From Rhizobium mongolense subsp. loessense (GTDB lineage Bacteria; Pseudomonadota; Alphaproteobacteria; Rhizobiales; Rhizobiaceae), in the NCBI RefSeq assembly GCF_900099775.1, contig NZ_FMTM01000002.1, positions 1 through 64,000 of the forward strand: 64,000 nt of DNA. The letters run 5' to 3'. Under the pieces are notes generated by a model. That model ran no database searches. It was not told the origin of the DNA and saw only the letters and a program-made list of their open reading frames with translations. A program made the position numbers and the translations under genes. How positions within the stretch are numbered: the stretch's first letter is position 1; the number at the start of each line of letters is the position of its first letter. Below are positions 42,518 to 53,501 of this stretch, piece after piece.

Positions 42518-42550
42518 GAGCCCGCGCACCCCTGCGCGGGCTCTTTTTTT
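42518..42550 (+). terminator. Rho-independent terminator of the DJ-1/PfpI gene
   Basis: Stem GAGCCCGCGCA / TGCGCGGGCTC (11 bp), loop CCCC, then seven T. The last T residues overlap the stop codon of the convergent topoisomerase gene. Confidence 0.9.
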
Positions 42551-43592
42551 ATGAGGCTTTGCGGACAGGCGCCTCCGCCGACTGCCGATCGCGAGACAGG
42601 AAATCGAGCAGGCGATTCTCTGCCGCCCGTAGCCCCCACAGCGGCTTAGCGGCAGGCAGAATCCCCTCGCCTCCAGAATAGTCCTTGTCGGCAAGCGCAA
42701 TGATGGAAGGGTGAATGTAGCTTGAGCGCGAGATGGCCGCCGTGTTGTGCAACACGGCGGCTGAAGCCTCCGCCATGTCCTTGACGGTCGGCCGTTTGCC
42801 CCTTTCGAGCGCATTGCGCGCAACGGCGAAGGCGGCGAGCGAGCCGGCCCACGTCCGAAAGGTCTTCGCGGTGATCGCAATACCTGAAATTTCCGCCAGG
42901 TAGCTATTCAGACGCCCGGATTCGATCGGTTTCAACGTTCCCGTCCCGTCCTTCCAGACGAAAAGCTGGCGACCGGGGAGGTCGGCGATTTCTTCCAGCA
43001 TCTTTTGCAATCTGGGATGCCTGAGGCTGCGCCGCACACGCTTTCCGCCCTTGGAACGAAATTTCAGTTCGATCCGGCCCTCCACCAGCGTGATGTGCCG
43101 CTTCAACAGCGTCGTTGCGCCATAAGTGCCGTTTTCCTTAAGATAGGCTTGGCTGCCGACGCGAAGATGGGCCTCATCGAGCAATGTCGTCAACGCCGCG
43201 AGGACACCGCGGACATTTTCCGCACCAACCTCAAGATCGCGCTGCACCTGCCGCCGTATCCTAGGCAAGGCGTGGCCAAAGGCGATCAGCTGATCGAATT
43301 TTGCGATGCTGCGGAAGGACTGCCAATCCTTGTGATAGCGATATTGCTTTCGGCCCCGTGCATCAAATCCGGTCGCCTGCAAATGGCCGTTTTCCTTCAG
43401 ACATATCCAGACGTTTTCATATGCGGGAGGCAACCCGAGTGCGGCGATACGGTGCTTTTGCTGCGGCTCGCAGACCAACGAGCCGTCCGGTAGCCGATAA
43501 CAGAAGCCGCGGCCCTTTCTCTGCCTGCGAATACCGGGTTCGGTGTCGCTCACATAAACCAGGCCAATGTCACTTAGGGCTTCAGCACTCAT
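42549..43592 (-). CDS. DNA topoisomerase IB (poxvirus-like)
   Basis: 347 aa. Relaxes supercoils by a 3'-phosphotyrosyl intermediate. Seen: N-terminal domain with CYRLPDGSLV and WICLKENGHLQATGFDARGRKQYRYHKDW; the catalytic domain with Arg in HLRVGSQAY, Lys in the ELKFRSKGGK beta-hairpin, a second Arg in AKTFRTWAGSLA, His in the IAALADK-preceding helix and the nucleophile Tyr in SRSSYIHPSII. Full-length for the bacterial family. These genes occur sporadically in bacteria and often near stress or repair genes. 15 bp behind it on the same strand is glgX. Confidence 0.92.
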   Translation of the reverse strand: MSAEALSDIGLVYVSDTEPGIRRQRKGRGFCYRLPDGSLVCEPQQKHRIAALGLPPAYENVWICLKENGHLQATGFDARGRKQYRYHKDWQSFRSIAKFDQLIAFGHALPRIRRQVQRDLEVGAENVRGVLAALTTLLDEAHLRVGSQAYLKENGTYGATTLLKRHITLVEGRIELKFRSKGGKRVRRSLRHPRLQKMLEEIADLPGRQLFVWKDGTGTLKPIESGRLNSYLAEISGIAITAKTFRTWAGSLAAFAVARNALERGKRPTVKDMAEASAAVLHNTAAISRSSYIHPSIIALADKDYSGGEGILPAAKPLWGLRAAENRLLDFLSRDRQSAEAPVRKAS

Positions 43593-43607
43593 CGCTTTGT
43601 TCGATTG

Positions 43608-45761
43608 CTAACTGTTCCGGCGGCCGAAGTGAAACCAGCGCTGACGTTCGGTCTTTGTGGCATTCTTCGGTGGCACCGAGGCACCTTTCGGCGCAAAGAC
43701 GGCAATGCTTTCGCGGTAGACCATCACCGGGTTTTCCGGATCGAATACCGTGAAGGGATCGTCGGCACCAGTGTCGACCACCCGCTGCCACGTCTTGATG
43801 CCGTTCACTCCCGGAAGCGTGACTTCGCAATCACCGCCCGCATTGAATACCATGAAGAGACCATCCATCTTTTCCGCATCGGATGCGAGGACACTCCGTG
43901 ATACGTAAACGCTCAGCACCCGCAATTCGTTGTCGTTCCAGGCACCATCGTCCATGAAGTCACCATCCGGTTTGTACCAGGCGATTTCGATCCGTCCGTC
44001 CTCTGCGGTTTCACCTGTTAGGAAGCGCTCCTGCCGAAGCTCCGGCTGCGCCTTACGGAAAGCAATCATGTTCTGGCAGAAGGTCAGAAATGGATCGTCA
44101 AGCCCGCTCCAGTCGATCCAACCGATCTCGTTGTCCTGGCAATAGGCATTGTTGTTGCCGCCCTGGCTGTTGCCGACCTCATCACCTGCAAGGATCATCG
44201 GCACGCCCTGGCTGAGCAGCAGCGTTGCCATCATGTTGCGCCGCCGCCTGCGGCGCGCGTCATTGATATCGGCGTCGCCGGTCGCGCCCTCCACACCCAT
44301 ATTGTCCGAATGATTGTCGGAATGGCCGTCGCGGTTGTCCTCGCCGTTGGCCTCATTATGCTTGCCGTTGAAGGAGACCGTATCCATCAAGGTGAAGCCG
44401 TCATGAGCCGAAAGCAGATTGATGGACGATGTCGAGCCACGGTCCGAATGGTTGAACTGCAGCGCCGAGCCGGTAACGCGCTCTGCCATCTCCGACACCT
44501 GGCCACCGTCGCCTTTCCAGAAACGTCGAACGTCATCGCGGAATTTGTCGTTCCATTCGCGAAAGGGGTGGGGAAATCCGCCGACCTGATAGCCGCCTTC
44601 GCCGACATCCCAAGGCTCGGCAATCAGCTTCACGCCAGCAAGCATCGGATCTTGCCGAACCGCGCTGAAAAAGATGCCCTGCCGATCGAATTCCATATCC
44701 TGCCGCCCGAGAGTGCTCGCCAGATCGAAGCGGAAACCGTCGATGTGCATGGCGCCAACCCAATAGCGCAAGCTGTCGAGCACCATGCGCATCACCATCG
44801 GATTGGCAACGTTCAGCGTATTGCCGGTACCTGTCGTATCGAAGGTGTGGCGGGGATCGTCAGGCGAGAGGATGTAGTAGCTTGCATTGTCGAGGCCGCG
44901 AAAGGAAAGCGTCGGACCTTTCTCGCTGCCTTCGGCTGTGTGGTTATAGACCACATCCATGATCACCTCGATGCCGGAGGCATGAAACTTTCTCACCATC
45001 GTCTTGAACTCGGTTATCTTGTCGCTCGACATGTAGCGAGACTGCGGCGCAAAGAAACCGAGCGTCTGGTAACCCCAGTAATTGGTGAGGTGCTTCTCTT
45101 CCAGATAGCGGTCGTTCGGAAAAAACTGGATCGGCAGCAATTCGACGGCCGAGACACCAAGTTTCCTCAGATGATCGATGATCGGGTCGCTGCACATGCC
45201 AAGAAAGGTACCGCGCAATCTGTCCGGTACCTTCGGATGCGTCATCGTCATACCGCGCACATGCGTTTCATAGATGAGCGTTTCCGTCCACGGGCGCCGG
45301 ATTGCCTCATCGCCGTCCCAGTCGAAATCGGGATCCTGCACCACGCCCTTCACCATGAAGGGCGCGCTGTCGCGTTCGTCGAAGGAGAGGTCGTCCTTGC
45401 CGATCGTATAGCCGTAGAGCGCGTCGTCCCATGTCAGATCGCCAACCACCTGCTTGGCGTAGGGATCAAGTAGAAGCTTGTTGGGATTGAAACGGTGGCC
45501 GTTTTTTGGATCATAGGGTCCGCTTGCGCGATAGCCGTAGACAGTGCCCGGCTTCAGACCGGCGATATAGCCCGACCAGATATCGCCCTCGCGCTTGGGC
45601 AACGGCATGCGTGCCATTTCCATTTTGCCGTCGTCGGAAAAGAGACAAAGGTCGATCTGCTCGGCGTGAGCGGAATAGACGGCAAAATGAGTCCCGGTCC
45701 CGGTATATTCGGCGCCCAGTTCCGGCTTCATGAAATCGAGTTCGGAAAAAGAAAAACTCAT
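43608..45761 (-). CDS. glgX: Glycogen debranching enzyme (isoamylase type)
   Basis: GH13 enzyme hydrolysing alpha-1,6 branch points of glycogen limit dextrin; 717 aa, normal for GlgX. N-terminal CBM48 domain (GTGTHFAVYSAHAEQIDLCLF), then the barrel with MDVVYNHTAEGSE, the nucleophile Asp in GFRFDLASTLG, the acid/base Glu in LIAEPWDVG and SAHDGFTLMD with the third carboxylate. ATG 45761 with GGAG upstream is preferred over a GTG six bases earlier. An unusual Asp/Asn/His-rich run (NGEDNRDGHSDNHSDNMG) is a family feature. No glgP/glgA neighbours; treZ is 30 kb away. Confidence 0.93.
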   Translation of the reverse strand: MSFSFSELDFMKPELGAEYTGTGTHFAVYSAHAEQIDLCLFSDDGKMEMARMPLPKREGDIWSGYIAGLKPGTVYGYRASGPYDPKNGHRFNPNKLLLDPYAKQVVGDLTWDDALYGYTIGKDDLSFDERDSAPFMVKGVVQDPDFDWDGDEAIRRPWTETLIYETHVRGMTMTHPKVPDRLRGTFLGMCSDPIIDHLRKLGVSAVELLPIQFFPNDRYLEEKHLTNYWGYQTLGFFAPQSRYMSSDKITEFKTMVRKFHASGIEVIMDVVYNHTAEGSEKGPTLSFRGLDNASYYILSPDDPRHTFDTTGTGNTLNVANPMVMRMVLDSLRYWVGAMHIDGFRFDLASTLGRQDMEFDRQGIFFSAVRQDPMLAGVKLIAEPWDVGEGGYQVGGFPHPFREWNDKFRDDVRRFWKGDGGQVSEMAERVTGSALQFNHSDRGSTSSINLLSAHDGFTLMDTVSFNGKHNEANGEDNRDGHSDNHSDNMGVEGATGDADINDARRRRRRNMMATLLLSQGVPMILAGDEVGNSQGGNNNAYCQDNEIGWIDWSGLDDPFLTFCQNMIAFRKAQPELRQERFLTGETAEDGRIEIAWYKPDGDFMDDGAWNDNELRVLSVYVSRSVLASDAEKMDGLFMVFNAGGDCEVTLPGVNGIKTWQRVVDTGADDPFTVFDPENPVMVYRESIAVFAPKGASVPPKNATKTERQRWFHFGRRNS

Positions 45762-45838
45762 AATCACTCCGCTTGGTGGATCGCCAAGCGGGAAACGTTA
45801 CCGCATTGCGAAAGTTCCCTGCGCCGGCGCCAAGGGCG

Positions 45839-46633
45839 CTACGGCATGAGCTGGCCGCCATTCACCTCGATGATCTGGCCGGTGATGTAACCTGACAGCG
45901 TAGGCGAAGCGAGGAACAGATAAGCGCCGACGCAGTCTTCCGATGTACCGACGAAGCCCATCGGAATGGTTTTGCGCTGCATCTCCATCTGGTCGTCGTT
46001 GGTATAGCGCTCGTGGAACGGCGTTGCGATGACGCCCGGCGCGACGGCGTTGACGCGGATGCGGTCGCCGACGAACTCCTTGGCATGGCCGCGCGTGATC
46101 GTCGAGACGAAGCCTTTGGAGGCCGCATAAAGAATTGCACCGTTGCCGCCGCCATTTCGTGCAGCAATCGAGGTGGTATTGATGATGAAGCCGCCCTGCT
46201 TCTTCAGCCAGCGATGCGCGGCGCGCGTTGCGGCAAGAACGGAACGGGCATTCAGATCCATTACCCTGGCATAATGCTCGTCGGTATATTCCGCGGTCGG
46301 CTTACGGCCAAGCATGCCGCCAGCATTGTTGATGAGGCCATCGAGATGCCCGAATGTCTTAGCGGTCTCCTCTACAACGCGTTCCGGCTCGCCTTCCTTT
46401 GAAACGTCGCCTTGCACCAGGTGCACAACGGTGCCAGTCGCTCTGATCTCCTCGGCAAGCCTTTCGGCCGGCTCGCGGCTTGCATTGTAGTGGATGCCAA
46501 CCTTCATGCCCTGCGCCGCGAACGCCCGGGCAAGAGCCGCACCGATGCCGGTCGATGCACCGGTGATCAGCACCGCTTTGCCGTTCAGGTCAGGTATTTT
46601 TATGGACGCGAGTGATTGAGCAAGATCAGCCAT
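45839..46633 (-). CDS. Short-chain dehydrogenase/reductase
   Basis: 264 aa from ATG 46633 with GGGAGG 11 bases upstream. Classical SDR: TGASTGIGAALARAF cofactor motif near residue 25, NNAGG, the active-site Ser in NTTSIAARNG and YAASK, and a C-terminal GYITGQIIEVNGGQLMP. Likely NAD(P)-dependent. It follows pcaF on the same strand by 116 bp, but nothing ties it to aromatic catabolism. Substrate unknown. Confidence 0.88.
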   Translation of the reverse strand: MADLAQSLASIKIPDLNGKAVLITGASTGIGAALARAFAAQGMKVGIHYNASREPAERLAEEIRATGTVVHLVQGDVSKEGEPERVVEETAKTFGHLDGLINNAGGMLGRKPTAEYTDEHYARVMDLNARSVLAATRAAHRWLKKQGGFIINTTSIAARNGGGNGAILYAASKGFVSTITRGHAKEFVGDRIRVNAVAPGVIATPFHERYTNDDQMEMQRKTIPMGFVGTSEDCVGAYLFLASPTLSGYITGQIIEVNGGQLMP

Positions 46634-46749
46634 GGCAGCAACAGCCTCCCGAAAAGACATGAAATAGACAGTGAAACGGATTTGACGAGCGTCTTAGCAG
46701 GCGAAATTGCGGTTAGACAACGCGCGAAAGCGAGAACCGCTGTGCGCCG

Positions 46750-47955
<1,206 letters not shown>

Positions 47956-47965
47956 GGTTTCTTCC

Positions 47966-48670
47966 TCAAAGTTCCGGAACGACAAGGTCGGCAATTGGCC
48001 CTTCGACGTGGAGCGGCGCGCCGGTCATGGCCTGCAGTTCCTCCATCGAGATCGCCGCCAGCTTCTCACGCAGCACGAAATGTCCCTTCACAATGTCGAC
48101 GATGGCGTGGCTCGTATAGACGCGCGTGATGCAGCCGACGCCGGTCAGCGGGAAGGTGCATCTGGCGACGAGCTTCGGCTCGCCGTTCTTGGTGACGTGT
48201 TCTGTAATGACAAAGACCTGCTTGGCGCCATGGACGAGATCCATTGCGCCGCCGACGGCCGGCACGCCCTTGCTGCCGACGCGCCAGTTGGCCAGATCTC
48301 CGCTCTGGGCAACCTGATAGGCACCGAGGATGGCGACGTCGAGATGGCCGCCGCGCACCATGGCAAAACTGTCGGCGTGGTGGAAGAAGGACGCACCAGG
48401 CCTCAGCGTCACCGGCCTCTTGCCGGCATTGATCAGATCCCAGTCCTCTTCGCCGACAGCTGGCGCTTCACCGAAGTTCAAGATACCGTTCTCGGTATGG
48501 AAGATCGCCTGCCGACCGGGCGGCTGGTAGCGGGCCACCATCTCGGGAAAGCCGATGCCGAGATTCACATAGGCGCCATCGGCAATATCCTGACCGGCAC
48601 GCCAGGCGATCTGAGCATTGGAAAGCTTGATGTCTTCGCGAGTTGTCGGAGGTTGGGTATCGACGGTCAT
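47966..48670 (-). CDS. pcaJ: 3-oxoadipate CoA-transferase subunit B
   Basis: 234 aa. Transfers CoA from succinyl-CoA to 3-oxoadipate together with PcaI. Seen: the ENG active-site block in IFHTENGILNFG, and GGHLDVAILGAYQVAQSGDLANW and GVGCITRVYTSHAIVDI, typical of subunit B. The ATG at 48670 overlaps the stop of pcaI by 4 bp (ATGA). Confidence 0.95.
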   Translation of the reverse strand: MTVDTQPPTTREDIKLSNAQIAWRAGQDIADGAYVNLGIGFPEMVARYQPPGRQAIFHTENGILNFGEAPAVGEEDWDLINAGKRPVTLRPGASFFHHADSFAMVRGGHLDVAILGAYQVAQSGDLANWRVGSKGVPAVGGAMDLVHGAKQVFVITEHVTKNGEPKLVARCTFPLTGVGCITRVYTSHAIVDIVKGHFVLREKLAAISMEELQAMTGAPLHVEGPIADLVVPEL

Positions 48671-49374
48671 ACGTAGGCCACTCCGGCTCGAACGAGCTCT
48701 TCTTCCTGCTGCGGATTGGATATCTCGACGAGACGATCGACGAAGATGCCCGGCGTGACGACATGTTCGGGATCGATCCCGCCCGCAGGCACGACCTTCG
48801 AGACCTGTGCGATCGTCTTTGCAGCCGCCATGCACATCAGCGGATTAAAGTTCCGGCCGGCTTTGTTGTAGGTGAGATTGCCGTGCAAGTCACCGATATG
48901 CGCCTTCACGATCGCAAAATCGGCCTTCAACCAGCGTTCCTGGACATAGTGCCTGCCATCGAATTCGGCGACTATCTTGCCTTCGGCAAGCTCGGTGCCG
49001 TAGGCCGTCGGCGTGTAGAAAGCCGGGATGCCGGCACCGGCGGCGCGGATGCGTTCGGCAAGCGTCCCCTGCGGCACAAGTTCCAGCTCGATCTCCCCGG
49101 CGAGGTATCTTTGCGTGAAGGCACGCGGATCCGAGGAACGCGGGAAGGAGCAGATCATTTTCCGCACCATGCCGGCGTCGATCATCGCGGCGATGCCGAT
49201 GCGGCCGTTGCCGGCATTGTTGTTGATGACAGTCAGGTTCTTCGGTCCCTTGTCGATGAGGGCGTGGATAAGCTCGATCGGAGCCCCAGAACCGCCGAAA
49301 CCACCGATCATGATGCTGGCGCCGTCACTGATTTCGCAGACGGCTTCCGCCGCGCTCCTGATTGTCTTGTCCAT
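48667..49374 (-). CDS. pcaI: 3-oxoadipate CoA-transferase subunit A
   Basis: 235 aa from ATG 49374 (AAGGAGAG upstream); a longer frame continues upstream through the regulatory region and is rejected. Seen: MIGGFGGSGAPIELIHAL (CoA-binding glycine loop), NNAGNGRIGIAAMI, ELVPQGTLAERIRAAGAGIPAFYTPTA. First gene of pcaIJF, transcribed away from pcaR over a 147-bp spacer that contains a symmetrical site likely bound by PcaR. Confidence 0.95.
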   Translation of the reverse strand: MDKTIRSAAEAVCEISDGASIMIGGFGGSGAPIELIHALIDKGPKNLTVINNNAGNGRIGIAAMIDAGMVRKMICSFPRSSDPRAFTQRYLAGEIELELVPQGTLAERIRAAGAGIPAFYTPTAYGTELAEGKIVAEFDGRHYVQERWLKADFAIVKAHIGDLHGNLTYNKAGRNFNPLMCMAAAKTIAQVSKVVPAGGIDPEHVVTPGIFVDRLVEISNPQQEEELVRAGVAYV

Positions 49375-49465
49375 GCGGGATCTCTCCTTGCCGAATAGGC
49401 GGGACACGCTCCTCCCATGCCCATGATCACGAATAGTGCGAGACGAAATCAGCGGCAAGACATTT

Positions 49466-49500
49466 TGTGCGGTATTTGACTTTTGTTCATATATCGCACA
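49466..49500. promoter_or_regulatory. Inverted repeat between pcaI and pcaR, probable PcaR operator
   Basis: Arms TGTGCGGTAT (49466-49475) and ATATCGCACA (49491-49500), nine of ten positions complementary, 15-base spacer. Placed between the divergent pcaI and pcaR genes, 21 bp upstream of the pcaR start. IclR-type regulators of this group bind such 10-bp dyads. Confidence 0.55.
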
Positions 49501-49521
49501 GAATTCTGATTGGAGGTCAAA

Positions 49522-50277
49522 ATGCGGGAAACGGATTTCGTCAGCGGCTTTGCCCGCGGCTTGAAAGTCATCGAAGCCTTCGGTGAGACGCACCAGCGTC
49601 TGTCGATCACAGAAGCGTCCAAGCTCGCCGGCCTTGACCGCGCCACCGTCCGCCGCTCGCTTCTGACGCTCGCAGAACTCGGCTATGCGGATTACGACGG
49701 AAAGTTCTTCACATTGACGCCGAAGATCCTGCGCCTCGGCCATGCCTATCTCTCGGCAACACCCTTGCCCCTGCAGATCCAACCGCATCTCGACCAATTG
49801 TCCGAAAAGGCCGGGCAGAGCGCCTCGGCCTCGGTTCTCGATGGCAGCGAGATCGTCTACATCGCCCGCGCCTCGCAACGCCGCGTCATGTCAATCAATC
49901 TGACGCCCGGCAGCCGCCTGCCTGCCTATTGCGCCTCGATGGGCCGCGTGCTGCTCGCAGCACTGCCTGAAAGCGAAGCGCGTGCTATTCTTAGCCGGAC
50001 GGACTTGAAGCAGAACACGCCGAACACCAAGACCGACCCGGAAGACCTGATTGCCGAATTCCGCCGCATCCGGTCGAAAGGCTATGCCATCATCGATCAA
50101 GAGCTTGAAATCGGACTTTGCTCCATTGCCGTTCCGGTCGAAAACGATCGAGGTCAGACGGTTGCGGCAATCAACATCGGAGCGCCGGCAGCCCACGCCC
50201 CTGCATCGGAAATGGCCGGGCGCTATCTGCCTCTTTTGCAGGAGACGCAAAGGGCCTTGCGGCTGATTTTGCGATAG
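49522..50277 (+). CDS. pcaR: IclR-family regulator of beta-ketoadipate genes
   Basis: 251 aa from ATG 49522 with GGAGG seven bases before it. N-terminal winged helix (about 1-75: GLKVIEAFGETHQRLSITEASKLAGLDRATVRRSL) and C-terminal IclR effector domain (about 90-245: GQSASASVLDGSEIVYIARA, LPAYCASMGRVLLAALPESEA, IIDQELEIGLCSIAVPV). The sequence layout and the divergent pcaIJF operon identify PcaR; the effector is expected to be beta-ketoadipate or its CoA ester. Confidence 0.9.
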   Translation: MRETDFVSGFARGLKVIEAFGETHQRLSITEASKLAGLDRATVRRSLLTLAELGYADYDGKFFTLTPKILRLGHAYLSATPLPLQIQPHLDQLSEKAGQSASASVLDGSEIVYIARASQRRVMSINLTPGSRLPAYCASMGRVLLAALPESEARAILSRTDLKQNTPNTKTDPEDLIAEFRRIRSKGYAIIDQELEIGLCSIAVPVENDRGQTVAAINIGAPAAHAPASEMAGRYLPLLQETQRALRLILR

Positions 50278-50313
50278 CGGTGCGAAAGCCCTTCGCCACA
50301 GGCCGACGCGAAG

Positions 50314-51195
50314 TCATACCCCGAGCCTCGTCCGCTCGGCCATACGCCATATGCGCGGCGTCTCGCCCGTCCGTTTCAGAAAGAAGCGTGAGAAGTAGGC
50401 CGGATCGGCAAAGCCCAACCGGTAGCCGATCTCCTGGACGCTGCCGAAGGTGAAGACCAGTTCGCGTTTTGCCTCGTCCGTCAGCTTGCGGGCAATAAGC
50501 TCGTGCAGACTATGTCCCGTTGAAGCCTTGACGATGCGGTTCAGATGCGTCGGTGAGATGCCGAGCGCGCGAGCGTAAAAGGCGGCCGGCTTATGTCCCC
50601 TTAGATGCTGCTGCATCAGACCGCTTAGAACCTCCATGCGTCGGCTATTCTCATCGGCCATCTCACGCTCGGTACCTTCGCAAATCCGCGCCGTCAGTTG
50701 CAGTGCGGAAGTCAGATAGGCATCCAGCAGATCGTTCCGGCCGCTCCGCCGTCCCGAAAATTCTTCTCCCAACCGCGTCAGCGTCTGCGCCACGTAAGCA
50801 GCATCCTCGTTTTGCATATCGAGCTCCGTCAGGTGCGGTTTCGCCAGCCACTCCCCGAACCAGCTGCGATCGCCCGGTGTGGCCTTCAGATGCGAGGCGA
50901 GCACCGTGATAACAAAGCCATCGATGTCCTTCGAAAAGCGGAAGCCGTGCCTCAGGCCGGGCGGTACGGTGATCACCGAGCGCGGATGGATTGCATGCCG
51001 CTCCTGGCCGAAGATCGCATCGCCCGATCCGGCATTGATGTACAAGATCTGAAGGAAGTTCTCATGCCGATGCAGCCGGATTTCCCAGTGATGAAGGCTG
51101 CTGCGCGATGGAATTGTCTCGCAATGCACCCAGAAATCCGGCTTCTTGCCGGCACTCTCGCCATAGAGCTCATAGGTCGGAACGAATTTCGTCAT
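50314..51195 (-). CDS. pobR: AraC-family regulator of pobA
   Basis: 293 aa from ATG 51195. N-terminal cupin-like sensing domain (EIRLHRHENFLQILYINAG, IHPRSVITVPPGLRHGFRFS), C-terminal double HTH (about 195-285: KPAAFYARALGISPTHLNRIVKASTG and FGSVQEIGYRLGFADPAYFSRFFLKRTGETP). Divergent to pobA over a 112-bp spacer, hence activator of pobA in response to 4-hydroxybenzoate, as for the AraC-type PobR of rhizobia and pseudomonads. Confidence 0.88.
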   Translation of the reverse strand: MTKFVPTYELYGESAGKKPDFWVHCETIPSRSSLHHWEIRLHRHENFLQILYINAGSGDAIFGQERHAIHPRSVITVPPGLRHGFRFSKDIDGFVITVLASHLKATPGDRSWFGEWLAKPHLTELDMQNEDAAYVAQTLTRLGEEFSGRRSGRNDLLDAYLTSALQLTARICEGTEREMADENSRRMEVLSGLMQQHLRGHKPAAFYARALGISPTHLNRIVKASTGHSLHELIARKLTDEAKRELVFTFGSVQEIGYRLGFADPAYFSRFFLKRTGETPRIWRMAERTRLGV

Positions 51196-51241
51196 CGCAC
51201 GCCCATCCCTTGATGTTCGATTTATGCAATTCCTCGGATGA

Positions 51242-52480
<1,239 letters not shown>

Positions 52481-52482
52481 GC

Positions 52483-52534
52483 GAAGCGTTTCGCTTCAAG
52501 CGGTCCCGCTGAAAAGATCTCATCGGCCCGCTTG
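52483..52534 (+). terminator. Possible terminator region after pobA
   Basis: Two symmetrical elements right behind the pobA stop: GAAGCG-TTT-CGCTTC (52483-52497) and CAAGCGG (52497-52503) with CCGCTTG (52528-52534). They overlap by one base and lack a T-run, so they may be alternative folds. Confidence 0.35.
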
Positions 52535-52612
52535 AGACGCTAGACGGCGGCCTCAGCTTCGGCCGGCAAGCTTGGCCACACGACCTCCGAATGCGGCCGG
52601 CGGGGATGCCTG

Positions 52613-53023
52613 ATGGCGCATGCAGCCGAGCCCTACATGCTGGACCAATGGCAGAGCCGGTCCGGCTCTTCGATAAGCCGCGATGAGTTTGCCAGGTCCG
52701 TCGAACGTCAAGAAGATCTCGCACTTTCGATTTTGTCGGACGGTGGTTCGAGGATCGGACGACATCTGGCCGACATGGTCAATCTGTTCGATCCGGAGAT
52801 CATCGTCGTGGGCGGAGAAGCCGTGCAATTCGGTGATGCGCTACTCGATCCGGTCCGCAAAACAATGGAGGTTTCACCAAGCCGGAATTGGTCGCCGACT
52901 GGGTTCCGAGTTCCTGGGCACGGGGCTGCCGCGCTCGCGACGCAGATCATTTTCGACTTCGAACGCTCACCGAGTGGTCGATGGGCTGCGGAAGCCCCGG
53001 GATTTGGCGGGATCGCTCGTTGA
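52613..53023 (+). pseudogene. Remnant of a ROK-family regulator/kinase
   Basis: Only the C-terminal third of a ROK protein can be read: AAEPYMLDQWQSRSG, ALSILSDGGSRIGRHLADMVNLFDPE, IIVVGGEAVQFGDALLDPVR. Between about 52860 and 52925 the homologous segment (KPELVADWVPSSWARG) is in another frame, then AAALATQIIFDFE returns to the first frame, so there are two compensating frameshifts. The N-terminal HTH and sugar-kinase core are missing. No ribosome site at the ATG 52613. A decayed gene, most likely; sequencing errors could explain the frameshifts but not the missing N-terminus. Confidence 0.75.
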
Positions 53024-53067
53024 GCAGCTGCGCGCTCGACGCTCCCCCGGGCAACCGTCGAGCGGCA

Positions 53068-53316
53068 TTATGCGCTACGAGTGTCTGTCTTCAGGCTAGA
53101 TGCCAAACAACAACGATCCGCGGGTGCCAGGTGGCCGAAATCAATTTCCAAGCGGCTAACTCCTATGTCTTTCAGCAGGTGATCATTCAGAGCCGAAAGC
53201 GCACAACTGATGGCTGGCGGTTCCCCCCTGCCGCCAAACGTTCCAATGACGGCCCGCAATATCTTGAGCGGCATCCACTCCACCGTTCGGAGCGGCCGTT
53301 TTGTGGCTGACGTCAT
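53068..53316 (-). CDS. DUF1127 small protein
   Basis: 82 aa from ATG 53316 (GGAGAG eight bases upstream). Contains the DUF1127 core ALSALNDHLLKDIGVSRLEI, a short Arg/Leu-rich segment known in rhizobia from phosphate-stress and RNA-turnover linked small proteins. The N-terminal half and the Cys-containing tail (APADRCCLASSL) are longer than in the minimal 45-residue members. No operon partner. Confidence 0.7.
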   Translation of the reverse strand: MTSATKRPLRTVEWMPLKILRAVIGTFGGRGEPPAISCALSALNDHLLKDIGVSRLEIDFGHLAPADRCCLASSLKTDTRSA

Positions 53317-53501
53317 TTGCAATGCTCTCCAATTTGGTGCGGCTGCAATTTGCGAACTCTGCAGAGGTGGACGGCGTGAGGCTAGGCAATCACCGGTCCC
53401 TTTTGCCTTGGGCCGGCAAGTGAACTCCGCCGGATGTTTTCACGGACGAGGCACTGCCGTCCTAATGCAGGCCGCCCCTGCTGAGTCTACGATCGCCAGA
53501 T

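Noticed and set aside
44310..45473. 387-codon frame antisense to glgX
   Set aside because: GlgX is complete and recognisable; no start signal for the antisense frame.
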